Assembly: GCF_013401435.1 (NCBI RefSeq)
Contig: NZ_JACBGN010000059.1
Location: 1 to 33,240, forward strand
From: Streptomyces sp. BR123
GTDB taxonomy: Bacteria; Actinomycetota; Actinomycetes; Streptomycetales; Streptomycetaceae
DNA: 33,240 nt
Direction of reading: 5' to 3'
A program made the position numbers and the translations under genes. Numbering within the stretch: position 1 is the stretch's first letter; each line of letters opens with the position of its first letter. Positions 33,233 to 33,240 of the stretch are shown one piece after another. The notes under the pieces were generated by a model. The model was given only the letters and a program-made list of their open reading frames with translations. It searched no databases and was not told the origin of the DNA.

Positions 33233-33240
33233 TTTTCTCC

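Noticed and set aside
1..33240. tRNA, rRNA, CRISPR arrays, complete insertion sequences
   Set aside because: None seen: no tRNA-like cloverleaf, no regularly spaced repeats, and no transposase or integrase motif in any frame.

Overview
The window is very GC-rich, has Streptomyces-like codon use, and carries AfsR/SARP, LAL-LuxR, lanthipeptide and actinobacterial two-component genes. It is best read as a contig from a Streptomyces or a close relative. The first 72 bases are not genomic: they are an untrimmed Illumina/Nextera P7 adaptor with an index. The first gene therefore starts truncated at the contig edge.

Layout. (1) 75-4277, + strand: a 5'-truncated OmpR-type response regulator, its coupled sensor kinase, and a secreted glycoside hydrolase. 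(2) 4422-7542: a WYL-type regulator divergent from an epoxide hydrolase, with a dyad operator candidate between them, then a beta-carbonic anhydrase. (3) 7668-15756, - strand ('system A'): a tightly coupled run reading radical SAM enzyme, haem-oxygenase-like di-iron protein, 80-aa aroma-sacti-like peptide, adenylate-cyclase/AAA/TPR protein, S8 protease, GAF protein, a short methylase-like fragment, and a Sua5 threonylcarbamoyl-AMP synthase. Five of these joints are 4-base ATGA or TGATG overlaps. (4) 16053-24478, + strand ('system B'): a 38-aa Cys-containing precursor peptide, glycosyltransferase, DUF6895-like protein, radical SAM/SPASM enzyme, a second DUF6895-like protein, and an MFS exporter whose C-terminus is a second copy of the precursor, then a prolyl oligopeptidase. 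(5) 24579-33136, - strand ('system C'): a class II lanthipeptide synthetase (LanM), a 68-aa candidate precursor without cysteine, a LAL-family LuxR regulator and an AfsR-like SARP.

Three RiPP-type systems thus lie side by side. System B is the strongest candidate for an undescribed pathway. Its two short peptides share a conserved leader core (EVVAHR..EE) and a conserved C-terminal segment (AG-S/C-C-I/L-I/V-NHS-x-E-M/L). They sit at the two ends of an operon holding a modifying radical SAM enzyme, a sugar transferase, two paralogous proteins of unknown function, an exporter and a cytosolic peptidase suited to leader removal. In system C the palindromic half-site ATGGGGGA occurs both upstream of lanM and upstream of the SARP gene, which points to one regulon. 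A 159-bp element with 13-bp perfect inverted ends sits against the lanM stop codon and separates it from the peptide gene.

All assignments come from reading motifs by eye. No database search was possible, so family names are recognition calls, and the substrates and products of all three peptide systems are inference.
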